Part shown: in pieces, positions 25,866 through 39,730 of the stretch | Position numbering within the stretch: position 1 is the stretch's first letter | Layout of the letters: every line of letters begins with the position of its first letter | NCBI RefSeq assembly: GCF_041296385.1 | Contig: NC_091019.1 | Coordinates: 14,276,531-14,340,530 of the forward strand | Direction: 5' to 3' | Length of the DNA: 64,000 nucleotides | From: Aphelocoma coerulescens | Lineage: Eukaryota > Chordata > Aves > Passeriformes > Corvidae | The notes under the pieces: generated by a model | Database searches by the model: none | What the model saw: only the letters and a program-made list of their open reading frames with translations | What the model was told of the DNA's origin: nothing | Program-made: the position numbers and the translations under genes

Positions 25866-26941
25866 CTCTGTAGGTACCTGAATGTACTGTGGTAAATGTT
25901 TTGGGTTTCTTTTCCGTCTTCAAGCCTCATTTGTAGCTACATTCTCTCATGGGATACGAGCAAATTCTGTGGACTTCATTGGGAATTATTCCTACTCTGC
26001 AAGTGGAGAGCAGAGCCCATGACTGGACTGAAGCCAGCGTTCTTTAGAAGTTCACATGCCTTCTATTTGCTCTCTAATTTAGTCTCCTTCTGACCAAACA
26101 AAGGGAGGGGGAGAGGAATGAAAAATAGTAGCATCTGTGTCAGTAAAAAATTTGAAGAGTTAACATAACATGATGTAAACTGTTTCATCTGTTCTTCCTA
26201 CTTGCCTATTTTAATCAGAAATTAGTAAGTAGAGCTTATATTCACTGAACTTGAAGAATGCTAATGGGATGTCTGCATCATGTTGTACCCAGAGTACTTA
26301 TGCCAGAACAGGAAAGCCTTTAATTCTGTAATTCTCTGAGGCAAGAAAAGCTTTCTGAAGAGTTACTTTAAATTTAAACTCTCATTCTAATGTTAGGCAG
26401 CCTGTTGGATCTCCGAGTTAAAAATTGCTTCAGCTTTAGTTACTAGAGCCAGATGTAACATTGACCTTAAATGGTAAAAGCTCCCAAGAGTGAAAGAGAG
26501 GCTGGCCCGAGGGGAAAAAGAGGAATAACTGAAGTTTTAGGTAAGTAATCTCTATAACCAGGAATAAGCTCTTTTTCAGCCGTGAAACAGAACGGAACCA
26601 TATTTCCTCCTTAAAGGTACAGTACCTTGTTGTTATGATAACGAGGAGCTGGTTCTTTACCTCTTCTCCCCCATCCTCTTCAAATTCTACCTCTTTGTCA
26701 GATTTTAGCTGCTTAAAAACTGGGTGTAGTCAATAAAATCTCGTTCTTCTTGCAAACTGGTTGGGGCTATACAAGAATGAAAAAGAAAAAGCTGTGTTAA
26801 TTATACTGAGACCTGATTAATAAAGGTACGTAGTCAGTAATTCGAGGCAACCTGATTCACAGATACTGTCATCTGTATTGTGCTAAGTCAGAGAGAGTCT
26901 TAGTTAGGATCAATACATGTTACAGAGAAACAGATAAGTTT

Positions 26942-26968
26942 TCTCTCTCTCTCTCTTTTTTTTTTTTT
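26942..26968. repeat. (CT)n followed by poly(T)
   Basis: About seven TC units running into a T run of about fourteen, a pure pyrimidine stretch of 27 bases. Confidence 0.9.
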
Positions 26969-29900
26969 AATTGTATGACTTTCCTTCCCTCATGCTTTTA
27001 ACAATGCTGGAGGGGTTCATGTTGGTGGATTACCTACTTGTCTGGAACTTATCTTTTAAAAAGGCATTTCCAGAGCCATTTCTTTATACAGTCTGTGTTT
27101 GGGTTTAATCCTGTTAGATGTAAATTAAGACCACAAAGTTGTGTTTAATTGAAATGCTGTACAGAGAAAATCAAACATCTTCAAATGTTAAAACATGTTT
27201 CCTTTAGTATAGAAAAATCTCATTATTTGGTTTTCCTGATATTTTGGTTTTCGGTTTTATCTATGCTATTTGGGAGGTACCCTGCACTAAAGTGTATTTC
27301 ATTTTCTTGGCAAATTAAAACACATTTTTGTCTTACTAATGTGTATGTTAAGGTCTTTTGCTCCAGACAGCAGGATGTAAACAACATGAAAGAATGAGGT
27401 CAGTGCAAGGAAGTGATAGCTGAAATTGAAGACTTAGGTTTCTGTTACTAACTCACATTAGTAACAACTTGTGTTAGTGAGTTGATTTTTCAAATCTGCA
27501 TAGCACGACTTCAGCTGGTGAAAAATTCTCTGCAATCAGTAGTGAATTTCCATCTCTGCAGAGTGATTAGAGCATAGTGTTTAGTTTCTGCTATACAAAG
27601 ATTGGATGAATTCAGAGTTCTGAGTGTAGACAGTGTTCTTGTGAGTGCTGACAGTTACTGCACTTATATTTCATATGGTAGGTGTTGTGTACTCTTTAGT
27701 GAAAGTTTACTTCATCCAACTTCAAGAGACTGTGATAAATGAATCTTACTTGTTAAAGCATTTCAGACCTTGTTGCAAAACTTGTAATAGCTTTCCTTTT
27801 ATTTTTCTCTGGACTATCATTAGTGAACACCTCAGTACTTTAAGATTACACTTCTAGCTGACCTTCATGTTTTAAATCAACAATTACATCCCAGATCAAC
27901 AATTATACCCCACTTGGAGCTTAATAATCAAATGATACAACTCATAGAAATCTAAGTTTATTAAAATAGTGGAAATTAAGAATCAGTCCAGTATATTACA
28001 TGCTGAATACTGAGGGTCCTTGCTCATATAATATTCTTGTATTTCTGGCCTCCAAAGACCCTTGTTCTGATTTGTTGGTCTTGAATGCGTTACTTTACTT
28101 GTGATGTTTTATGCAACCCTTCAGCTTGTGCAAGGATGTATAACTTTAGATGGTATTCTAGAAGGTGCTTAAGTTTCCATAACTTATTTTTAACAGTGCA
28201 TAAGGGCTGGAATAACTAGTCTGTGTCTAACTCATCCAAGTCTGAACCAAGTATATATTTCTAATATATGATATAGCACTTCAACAGCTATTGTTCTTAT
28301 TCCATACAATTCTTTTTTATTTTGTAACTTATAATATATAATAAAGTACCTATGTGTAAATTGTTCTTCAGTAAAGATATTATGATGACAAAAGTGTAAT
28401 TTAATAAAAAATGTACAAGTTGCTTATTTGTGCATAGTGAATATTGTGTTAACATCAGCGCTGATAAGTACCTAGGATTTTAATTGTATTTAACTTTTAG
28501 AAATCCATCTGCTTCACATTCTTCTGGATTAAGTTCTAAATTGTCTGTGGACATGAAACCTGTACACCTCCCTACCTCCTATATTTTTATATGTCAGGGT
28601 CAGTTTTCATAACTATAGTCCTATTTATCTGGGACCAAAACACTGGAAATTAAGAATTATCTAACAGCCAGATTCATAACTCCAGTGTTTAGCCCCAGCC
28701 TCTTCCATCCTCTTTTCAATCAGTCTGCTTCCTGACAGCTTTTCAGGATAGTTTGGTGTCAAATAACTTTTTGAAAAGTTACTTAAGACAGACTATGGCA
28801 AGTGAGGTATAGGGAGTTGGTACTGGGAGAGACCGATGTGAAAGCTTCTCCTTTCAAGGGTTGACATATATGTTCATCACACAGAGTTCTTCTGCCTCAT
28901 CTATTTGCTGTTCTTAGAGAAGAGTGTAAGTCCAGGAAAAAGATGCATCAAATGGCTTGTGAGTAGAAGGGGAAAGAAAATCCTTGCTGTTTCAAGGTTT
29001 GTGGGCTGTTTAAAGGTCTGGGGGATTTGTGGGCAGAGAGATCTCTTCACTGTCTTAACTTGCAGCCTTCCTGTAAACTAAGCAGAAGAATTTCCTTGTG
29101 CTGTGCTCTCTGTGCTTCCTTTGAAAAGTGGGTCAAAGAGATGTTTTGGATCTCAGTATCACTGACAGAAAGGAAATCTGAGTGGGTGATGGATCTCTGT
29201 AGGCTTCTAAACTAGTGACTCAAGACATGAATTACTGCTTATGTGTAGAGCTGTTGTGGAGAGCTAAGACTGTGACTGTTATGGTAGTGCTTTGAAATAA
29301 TAACTCAGTTTCCCTCCCTGGAAAGTAGGTCCTAAGGATTCTGAAAAGGAGAGGGGTTTGTTATTTAGAGCAAGAGGGTCTGTAACCCCAGGTTTTGATG
29401 GAGAGTTTGGGCTCTAACAGCATCTCTGGATTTAATCCTCTAATCTACATAGGTAGATGTAATGGGTATTTTGCTTTTTATTTCTGTTCCTTTAGGTTAA
29501 TTTCAATGTGTCTATCGTTAGTTTTAAAATCTCAAAAAATAATTTGAGAATTAAATTTTACTTAGGAATTGCCAAATTTATTAAATATCTAAAAGATTGA
29601 AACAACAAAACCAATACCAAAGTCCACACACCCCCCTATTTCATAGCTGAAATTGAGAATGCCTTACCATCTGCTAGAACTTTCACCTGTCCTTAAAACG
29701 TGCAAAACACAAAGTCTTTAGGTATCACAAGTAATCAGGGACCTGTAGACATCTGTAGAGATCTGTGGGTTTGGACAAGTAAGGCCTGTAGAATATGATC
29801 TTTCTTTATGCCAACGCAAATTGCAGGGAGAGGGGAGGATGAGAGGAGCAGGGAGGGAAGCATGCAAACCTACCAGCTGATGTAAGTCAAGTGAATCTGT

Positions 29901-31807
29901 AAACCTGAAAGTCTTTTCCCCAGCTAAAACCTATTCTGTTGTGTTTTGTCATGGTGCACATTCATACTTTAGAACCGCTGCTGTCCCCTAATTTACATGT
30001 AAATATGCCTGGTGATTGTCCCAAGAGAGCTGCTATCTCTTGGCTCTAAAACACAGTCCGCTGGACTAGTTACTGTGATTTGTGCAAAGAGCAAAGGGGT
30101 TGAAAAGTTGATACAACAAACAGTGCTGGTGGGGAAAGCCTTTTATGTAGGAGTTGCACACTCTTTTCTTACCCATTGTAATGAGTTGCATCCTGGAAAT
30201 GAATGCATGATAGAAATTCTGGGCTGGCGGGGCAAGTACAGCAATTGCTTTGGGGTAGGGACTTGCCTTCTGAGTAAAATTATTGCTGTTTATATAATTC
30301 TGCAGAATGTTTTGTAAGGCTGAAGTTATACATGGGGAATTTGGCTCCGAGCCTTTGCTTTTCAAATCATCAGCAAAGTTTCCATTGCCAGTTGAGGCAC
30401 TTAGTGAGTACCACAAAGGTAAAGACTCTGTCAGTTGGGACAGTCCAAGTAGAAGAAGCAGGTCTATTTTCACCCATCTTGTTTTGGACTTAATTTGTAC
30501 TAACAAATTACAAGATCTGCAAAATGATGTATTTTTCTGAAATTTTGAAAAAGAAAAATCCTCTATTTCATTTTTAAATATTCTTCGAGTTTCTCTGAGA
30601 TGTCTCTTTTAGAAGGAGGTGCATTTATGCAGGTAGTGGAATATAATAAGGTCTCATATATCAATTGATGTTTCCTGTTAAAACTTCCAAACTTGTGCTG
30701 AACTGTGCTGTAACTGCTGAACAGAAAAATTAAAATTAAAGTGTCTGGCCATAAGTTGAAGGAGAGCTTGTGGAGAGGAAGGGAAATAATTTGACAATGT
30801 ATGAAAATTGCTTCCCAATTTCAGTTGCTGTATCTCCCAACTTTTTCTTTATAAGTAGCAAATGAAAGTGTCTGACCTCTGGGCTCGTGAAAATACAGTA
30901 ACATGATTAGGGGCCTAGTTGGAGTGGGGGTGGAGTTTGTCCCAGGAGGAGGTGCTAAGTCAGGCTGATGTTCTACACATCACCTCAGACTGGAAAAGCC
31001 TTGGAAGCAAACCTATCCATTGTGCCTGGATCCCTTATGCCAGTGTAGTGGTGTCCATCATCCAGACTTCTCTGAGGGCCGTTGCAGTTTAAAACTTACT
31101 CCTATTCTTTGACAGATACAGTTATCAGCATTGCTCTAAAAGCTGGTTTTAGTAAGTGCAATAGTCCGTGGAGCAGACTGTCATAAACCAAGCAGATTTA
31201 TCATAATTCCCAAGTATCTTAGGAATCTGAAGCAAGATTAGGAAAGCTAGAAAACTACTCAATGCATTAAGTAAAAATATCTGTAAGGGACAGGAGGAAG
31301 AATTTGTGGGATATATTCTAAAACCTCAGCATGTAAAACTCAGTTTTTATCTGCATGTTGAGCTTTTGGGATCTGTTTGAAATCTCTTCTGCATTAAACA
31401 CAGCATTAAAATGTCCCTTCCAAAACTCATATATTATGTGCTAATGGAGTAGAGTCACTGGAGTATTAACAACCTTGTACCCTTATAAGAAGCTCTTGAT
31501 ATTTCCTGTTGGATTAATTTTTTTGAAAGACTTTGACATTTCTTGTTTAACAGATTTTAAATGTTTTCCTTGGTAAAATGGCAGACATCAATCATCTCAC
31601 TCTCTACAAGGCTGACATAAAGTTGTAACAGAAAGGTGAATAATACCTAAAGATCCCTCAGGAAATCTGTCCCTGTTGCTGTTTGATATTTCCCTGTCTA
31701 GTAATGTGTTCAGAAATTTAAATACAGAGTGGTGATTTTACCAATCACTTTAGAAATTATGCAAAAATTAAGGACCCAGAGGAAAAATACTGCACACAAG
31801 AAAAGTA

Positions 31808-32384
31808 GCCTGGGCTACATTGGGAGGAGTATGGCCAGCAGGTTGAGAGAGGTGATCCTGCCCCTCTACTCAGCCATACCTGGAGTGCTGTGTCCAGTTC
31901 TGGGCTCCTCAGTACAAGAAAAGCAAGGAGCTACTGGAGAGGGTCCAGCAGAGGCCACAAAAATCATGAGGGGTGTGGAGCATCTCTCTAATGAGGAAAG
32001 ACTGCAGGAGCTGGGCCTGGTTAGTCCAGAGAAGAGAAGAAAGACTGAGAGGGGATCTCATTAATGCTTATAAATATCTCAAAGGCAGGTGCCAAGAGGA
32101 TGGTGCCAGACTCTTCAGTGGTGCCCAGTGACAGGATGAGGAACAATGGCCATAAACTGAAACACAGGAAGTTCCACCTCAACATGAGAAAGAGCTTCTT
32201 TACATTGAGGGTGTCAGAGCACTGGGACAGGCTTTCCAGTGAGATCGTGGAGTCTCTCTGGATACATTCAAAACCCACCTGAATGTGTGCCTGTGTCACT
32301 GCTTCAGTTGACTCTGCTTTGGTTGGGAGGTTGGACTGGATGATCTCCAGAGATCCCTCCTAGCCCTAATTATTCTGTGATTCT
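31808..32384 (+). mobile_element. CR1 LINE fragment, 3' portion, sense
   Basis: A 5'-truncated CR1 copy with the end of ORF2 and the 3' UTR. The left part reads GCCTGGGCTACATTGGGAGG. Over 31800-32064 and 32064-32282 the two frames together carry CR1 ORF2 C-terminal signatures (EVILPLYSA; EHLSNEERLQELGL; then KSFFTLRVSEHWDRL), split by frameshifts. The right end has GGTTGGACTGGATGATCTCC and a TTATTCTGTGATTCTT tail. The element is inactive and its open frames are not host genes. Confidence 0.95.
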
Positions 32385-35300
32385 TATTATGAAAATGATG
32401 AGTTGTATTTCCTTAAACCATCTAGCAGGTCAAACTCCCTTCTTGTAAATCACTGTTGCTGTTTGGATTGTGTGGAGCTTTGCTCATGTGCATGAGCTAA
32501 GTGTCTGTCTCAGCGGATTTTGATCCCTCCTGGGAATCTGGCTCCGCTTAATATGAAGACAATTTCCCCTTTTCTGTTTCTTAATAGGCAAAGATCAGAG
32601 TTGATGGACATTTTTCCCTTCAGAGCAGGACTTGGTGAATTTCTTGTACAGCTTTTTACAAAACAGGCACAGATCCACCAAGTTTTTCACCTGATTTTAT
32701 TCTGAGGTAGTAGTTGCTGATATGCTTTGTCAGAACAAAGTCTCTTAAACTCACAACAAAAACCTTGCAACTCGCGATATATCTTACACTCACCTGTCAG
32801 GTTATATGATTCAGAAATTGTGAAGCTGGGAGGTTTTTGCTTCCTTTTGAAGGTGGGGTACTGTACAATCATCCTGTGTACTTATCTTCTGAGCATCTGC
32901 TTGGAAAATAAAACAACGTGCCATTTTGACATCCAAGAAAGTGCTATAAAAAGTCTGTTGCTATGTTTAAATGCCTACACTCCGTTGCTATAGCAATAAA
33001 AATATCAGAAATGATGTACGAATTGCCACAGTGCATTACCAGTCCTTTCCTGGACAGGGAGATTGTGGGACTGAGAATGTGACCGAGGTGCTCAGTGTAT
33101 TGGAGATCAGAGTTGCCCCATAGTTCCAGGTGCCCTGTGGTGTCACCTGAGAGCAGAATATGTCCTAAGTGTGTGAATCCCAAAGCGGCTGGGTCAAACG
33201 GGACAGTTGGATCCATACTTAATTCTGTTGCTTCTTCATGACTTACATGTTGAATATTTAGACCAAGTTCCCATTTCTCTGCAAGACAAGCTGCTGAAAA
33301 TGTTGACCTTTCTCTAAATTCCTTCAGTCCCATGATAGCAAGTGTGAAAATCAGTTTACAGACTGTATCAGCCTGTGTAGATTTTTCCTCCCTGTAATAT
33401 CACAGTGGTCAGTGTGAAATGCCCTTGTTCCTGAGGCAGTTATGGGAACCCTGCTATTCAAAAGAAAAGAAATGAAATAGTAGCTAATGGAATCTTTAAC
33501 ATCTCTCTGGGGCTCAAAGCCTTGAACATTCAGTTGCTTCTCAAAGAGAGCAGGAAATTCAACTTCCTCCATAAAACATAGCGAGCAGAGGAAGGCATGT
33601 TATTTTGGCAACTGTAAGTTTGGTTATGGAATTGAATTATTTCCTCAGAAATTTCTATGGCGTGTTCTCTTGTCTCCCGAGGAGTGTTAGAGGAAAGACT
33701 TGGAGAAATTGGAGCCTTGTTTGACAGCAAAATAACTGGTTCTCTTTATTCCAGTTAGCTTGAAGAATCCTCAAGGTTCAGATGAGGTTGGCTCAAATTG
33801 CAGAACAGGGTGCAGGTCAGTATGCATATGCTGATCCATAGCAATCACATAATTGTTTCAAGTATTTTCTTTAACATACTCTTAGAAGTCCAGTTGAGAG
33901 GTCTGATATCAAGAATGTATCAGTGGTAGAAATACATATTTTAAATTTTTGTTTCAGCTGTTAGTTATTGATTAATGCTCTCATTCAAGGGTGTTATAAA
34001 CATGTAAATGAAGTGATTCTTAGAGGCAACTATGATACCCTGTAGTTTGAAGGCACACTTAAATTATGCAGTACCTCCAAGTACCTTTGGGCTTTTTTAT
34101 TTTTGTAAAAAGACTGAATAAACTACTGCCATGTACATGGATCATAGCTTTTCTCAAAATAAGGGTTGCAATGTTACATACATAGTTGCACCCCTCTCAT
34201 TTCTACTAGCTTGTATTTGCAATCTCATTACAGTATTTTTCTATAATGAATCTTGAACATATTTGGGATTTAATTGTAATGTTTCAATTTTGGTTTTAAG
34301 TACTGAAAAATGTGACAATTTGTGGCTTTACAGCTGCACAAACTCCCATGAGTGTGGAAGCGTTTCTCTCTCTAAACCTCTATGGGGATTCTTTGTTTAC
34401 TTTCCTTCTCAGCTCTTCCACAAGGAGCACTGGACAATCACCTGAGTTTATCCTTAAACAAAAATGTCAACAGCACTGACTGTGGGTTTGGTTTGTTGGT
34501 TGTTGATTGGTTTCAGGTATTTTTTTACAGATCTAATAGGGGAGTCCAAATGTTAGAGCCATAAATATTTATTGATACTTGTTTATTCAAGTCCTGTGTA
34601 ATTAAAATTCCAAAGGTTATCCTTTTGTGTCAAGCTAGGGAGATGCTTCTGTGGCTGCACATAACGTGCCTGTAAAACCAGCACATCTGTGCTTCATTTA
34701 CAATATTGTAGCTTTTACTTTTGAGAATATGTGGTCACATGAATAACCTAATTGGGGAAAGGGAGAAGAGAACAGAGGAGATGTGTGGAACTTAAAAACT
34801 GTTGCTTTTATTTTTCATGACACTGTCAAATACTTGAAACAAAGAGACCTGATTTCCCTTAGTACTGTGTCTATAACGCCCTCACCACAGTTGTTACGAC
34901 ATCAGTTTATTCTATATTTCTAAGATATCCTTTATAGTCTCTATTTCGGATGCTGTACATCTGAACTTGCATCTGCCGTGGAAATACAAACTGCCTGATA
35001 TCTGCCAGCTTCTGCATCAGCTTGGCTTAAAACTCATCACCAGCTTATGGTAGTGCAGGGGGAGGAGGGAGAGCTGAACAGACAACATAGCCACGTAAGT
35101 TTTTTTCTAGAGAAAAAGTATTATATGGCTAATGATGAGACATGTTTCTCATTATATGTTGTCCACTTCTTTAAGTGTTAGCTATGCATTTATTCTTTCA
35201 AAAATCTATTTTTGGTATTGTTTTCCTTGGAATAAAAATTATGCTGCTTTTCTGGTTGTCAGCCAACTGTCTTTTCCCCTTCTTCCCTGCCCTCCCTTCA

Positions 35301-37190
35301 TTCCCCCCCAGTACCCTTTGAACTTGTCCAACTTGTTGAATTTGGCAGGAGAGGACTGCAGAAGCATTATGCTCCTACGAGTGAAAATCAGTGGTGTGGT
35401 AAGAGAGGAGAGACCCAGCTTAGTGCTGCTAAGAGTAAAGGCTCCACTGTGAGCTGAAATTATCACTGATTCTGCTTGATCTGCCAGCTGGCAACCTGGC
35501 ATGTGCAAAGCTTAAAACCAGGCACAGCAAATGCTGTCTCTTGGGTCTCCAGACTGGCAGGAGACTAGGAGACAACTAAGCTTGCTGTGAGGGAGATAAG
35601 ACACAAAATCATCAAAATAAAATACCCAAAGAACAGGTTTTGATAATTCAGCTGCTTAGAAACAGCTTATTTCTTAATGTAGGGAGACACAGGTTACAAA
35701 ATGCTCTATTTGTGCACTGCTATCTTTATTTTGGAAAAATTTCATAAATGTCTGTGAAACAGATTGTGAAAGCTGCAGGCTGATAACTCCTGTGATTTCA
35801 CACCAAGTTCTAATAGTTGGTGGCAGTCCATATGTTTGTCTGCTTTCCAAAGTGGAGCAGAGCACTATTCGTTTGTAACACAGACCCTCATCTCTTTTGC
35901 AGGTTTTTCCATCAAGGCCGCAATGCCTAAGAGGAAAAGATCTGAGGTTTCTGAAGTCTTTGGGAACAGGCTATAGGCTCTGCTCAGCCTGCTCTTTAGG
36001 CATGTCAGTCAGGTTCATGGGAATGTTGTCAGTGGACAGGTTCTTCCCATGGCAAGCAAATGTCAGCCATCTGGCTAGAGGCAGCCATTCTAATTAGACT
36101 TTCCTTATGCAACAGATGTTTTGAAGTTCAGCCAGGGAGAGGAAAGTAATACCAGAGACTGCAGCCCTTATCTGCTTTCTGGTCATTTAAAGGAGGCAAT
36201 TGGGGCTCAGGATTCTCTTCCCTGAAAATTTCCTTGCATCTGAAGCAGTTTCTCCACCAATTATGTCCCTTTGTGTATGTTCAAGGTCATTAGGCGAGCT
36301 CTAAGGCTGACAAAACTCCAGGAGTTCCACATCATGGACACTGCTCACTTGAACTCACTACTTTACATACCCTTTAAATCACCTGTCATAGGTTTAGGTG
36401 TTTGGGTTTTTAATATATAGCGAAATACTGGCCTCTTTCTTGGAAGATTACTCAGAATATGCAGATATTTGGTTTATGGATGAGGAGTATTTTTGTTCTT
36501 TTCCTTGGTTTTTTTTTAAGTAACATTGGGAAAACCAGCAACACTAAACAGATGCCCACAGAATGAGAGATAGTGATCCTGTTAAAGAACTCCCCCCCGT
36601 CTTCAGCTCACTTCAGAAATTTCTAGAGATCCTTTTTGTTGAAGTAAACTTCAGTAAAAAATGGCAGAATGTGATCTCATTTGATCTTAAACAAACTGAC
36701 TGCATACTCTGTTTCTGTTACTCACTGATTTGTTATTCTGTGATTATTTGAAAGAAATTAATCTGTAGTAACATCCTGTTCTCTTTCTTTGCCTGATCAT
36801 CTCTTTGGAAGGAGTTGTTCATTTCGCTTGAACTAACAAAAAATCCCGTCCTTTTCGATCTAGATAGTACTAAATTTGTTTCTTTATGTTTAAAACAGGA
36901 AGCTCCTGCCTACAGCATTCCAGCCATCAGCCTGCTGAATCTTCATTATCCTTTCTTCACCTGTGCTGCAGGGCACTATGCTGACCATGAGAATTCCAGA
37001 CCTTAAATTCCTCTGATAGGTAATAAGCTTTCTGGTTGCATTTTAAATTTTACTTCTGTTATTTGAAACAGTTGGGCTAATTTCTCATTAGTGGGTCTCA
37101 TCCAGTGCAGTGATGAGGAGCCCTGTATATAGGAGAGTTGCACAGGTCACTTGTTATTCTGACAATTTTTAACACATTTCAGTTTTGGGG

Positions 37191-37210
37191 TTTTTTTTGG
37201 TTTTTTTTTT
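37191..37210. repeat. Interrupted poly(T): T8, GG, T10
   Basis: A TTTTGGGG patch leads into eight T, two G and ten T. Similar G/T-rich patches recur through the window. Confidence 0.85.
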
Positions 37211-39691
37211 GTGTTGATTATCCTATATGTTGCCCATTTTCTAGTTTTTGAATTAAATGCTGCTTTATAAACAATTTTAATTAAACTGTTCAGTAAAAAT
37301 TATGGATGGGGTCATAGGTAAGAAGATATGAAACCCTAAGAAAATGTTTCTGGAAGATAAAAATAATTGTTGGATTGCCAAATTAATATCCAGAAAGCTG
37401 TATCTTTGTCCATAACTATCAAACATTATTCCACTGAATTGGATGCTCCCCCTAGATGGATGTTCATAAAACTCAGGATGGAACTGTGCATTCTTGGTGA
37501 CTGGAAGTGCAATGTGGTTGGGGTATGTGAGAAAAGTGAGATTTAGTTCAGAAGTGCAAGAGATGAGACAGTTGCTATTAGATAACACAGTGAGTTTTAC
37601 TACAGTGAATTTAATCATTTGGATCCAGCCTGAAGCAGCATTTATCCCACAGTACCAACATCTGATAAACGGTTCAGGTGAAGAAGCAAGACCCAGTGGC
37701 CAGTTTCACTTAAGTGCATTGGGGAGTGATCATTTCTTCTTCACAGTATAAATCTTTGCTCTATTGGCAAGTGTTTGCTAGAAAGTGGTGAAGAATTACA
37801 CTCATAGTGTTTTGAATGTTCTGAGGTTCTTAAATAGATCTTTTGAAAAACAAAATGCAAAAAAAAAAAATCATCTTTCCCAAAATATTTGTAGGATATA
37901 GTGAAAGATGTGTTGTTATACAGTGAAGAACCAGATCTCTTGAAGAGGTCAGAACTGAACTGTTGTATCCCTCACTTTCTTAAGCACGTGGTTCCATTAT
38001 TTTCTGCTGCATTTGTGCGATGAAATAATGATTTAAATGGGTGAAATTTCAATGTTCTGGCCAGTTAAAAAGATGGAATAATGCACTAGTGCAAAGCATA
38101 TTCAGCATGTTTTCAATGTTTGGACCTTCCTCAGGAATATTTACCCATCATAGTAAGGGCTGCAGCTGGGTAGCTTTGTGAGAGTCAGTTGAATGAGTAA
38201 CTTCTGCCTGTCTTTGCAGAGTAAGCTGACTAGAAAAGTTGTGTGACTTTGTAATGCCCGACTTGTGGGTTGGTGTAGTTGAAGAAATACAAATGAAGAC
38301 AGAGTATTAACTTAATGAGTGAACTAAATAAAATTCCATTACTCCACCCTGCTTCAAAAAATGAAGAAAATTAAATCTTAATGCCAAAAGCACTAATATT
38401 GTGTAATTGGTAACTCTAACGTTGAATATTCATGAAGCTCTGCAGTATGTTCACTTAAGGAACTGATTGTAATTAAAACAAGCTGTGTGATTAAAATTTG
38501 CTTTTTGCTTCACCTCAGTACAAAATCACACTTAACACATATTTAGAATTGAAGTGGGTTTTTTCTTTCGTCTGTATGATAGAAAAGTGTGGTGCCATTA
38601 ACTCAGGTTGGCAAATAAATTGTTATGGAAAGTACTGTAGTTGCCCTGTTTGTTTATCTTCTAGATTCCACTGTTTCTTCAGAAAATAATTTCTGATTTA
38701 ACTGGATAATGAGAATTTTAGGAAAAAAATCATAGCTGGCTCTGACTTTAAATTTAAATATTTCCTTTAACAAAAGCACATAAATGGCATGTTCAGTTAG
38801 TAACTTTATCCTCTTTGTTCTGTAAAAGTATACTTTTTTTGTTTTCAACAAGGTCAAAAACATAATACTTGGAGGGAACACTTAGAAAATTAATTTGTAG
38901 GTCATCTTTAAGTGCCATGGAAATTAAAATAAACATTGTTTTATTGTTCTAACTAAGAAACATTAACAACAACAAAAAAGTTTGTGTTGGAAAAAAATAT
39001 TTACATGCCTTAGAAACATGTTCAACACAATTTGACATCATCTTATTTGCAGAGATCAAACAGTATCATTGGTATTAATTTATCTTTAGATAGATTTAAA
39101 TTATTTTTTGCATAGATTTAGGCATATATTTTGTTTGTTAAACTAGCTTGGCAATTGTTATTTGTTTGTAGTCAGTTGTTAGGTATAAAGAAGAAATTAA
39201 GGGAAGGTGTGAAAAAAGATGAGTAGAACATACATTAAATGTTTCTAGAAAACCTAGAAACTCTAGTTCTAAGTTCTATCTTTCTATTTCTCTCTTATTT
39301 CTTTTGATCTGTGAGGAAAAACATTGGGAAGATGATTTCCTAATTACTGCAGCCTGGGATTTGGATAAAAGAGAACATTAATAAAGAGAATTAAGATTTT
39401 AATTCTTAAGGATTTAATTTCTTAGCCAATATAATTAAGAAGTAAGAGAAGGATAGAAGTTGTCTCTCTTCAGCTCACTATTCCTTCCACTGTCTCAAGC
39501 AATTTTTTTAGAAGGTAACCTGAAGTCACTTCAGGAAAGGCCATTATTTGAAAAAAGGTTAATTTTAACCTAACAAAGTTTGTCTCCCTGGGCTTCCCTG
39601 TAGTCATCTGAGAAGAGAGAGGTTCCTGCAGAATGCAATTCAGAGAGCCTAAATGAAATTCCTGATTTTAGGACAGGAACTTAAGTTGATT

Positions 39692-39730
39692 CAAAAACAA
39701 ACAAAAAACCCAACCCAACCAACCAAACAG
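39692..39730. repeat. (CAAA)n / (CCAA)n low-complexity patch
   Basis: CAAA units pass into CCAA units over about 39 bases. It is similar in type to the patch at 4059-4106. Confidence 0.8.

Larger units (their letters stand above)
11501..31807. other. Long non-coding stretch, 20 kb without a supported gene
   Basis: No coding exon supported and no clear CR1. Simple and skewed sequence: (TG)16 at 11842-11873, T runs at 12791-12807, 19093-19102 and 22797-22809, C-rich tracts at 21366-21387 and 21496-21548, an AAT/AAC repeat at 23462-23518 and a CT/T tract at 26942-26968. Small inverted repeats occur at 14797-14821, 20280-20302, 25846-25865 and 27444-27483. The window's longest open frame (146 codons, - strand, 30066-30506) has no recognisable domain. 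Confidence 0.55.

Noticed and set aside
35893..35990. Pyrimidine-AG acceptor followed by a short frame starting MPKRKRSEVSEV, resembling the start of HMGN proteins
   Set aside because: Only the first five residues match, the frame stops after 17 codons, the nucleosome-binding core is absent and no good donor follows.
36900..37020. Possible exon starting after AAACAG and ending before GTAATA
   Set aside because: The frame stops inside, there is no CpG enrichment, and the phase does not link to other exons. At most a non-coding transcript exon.
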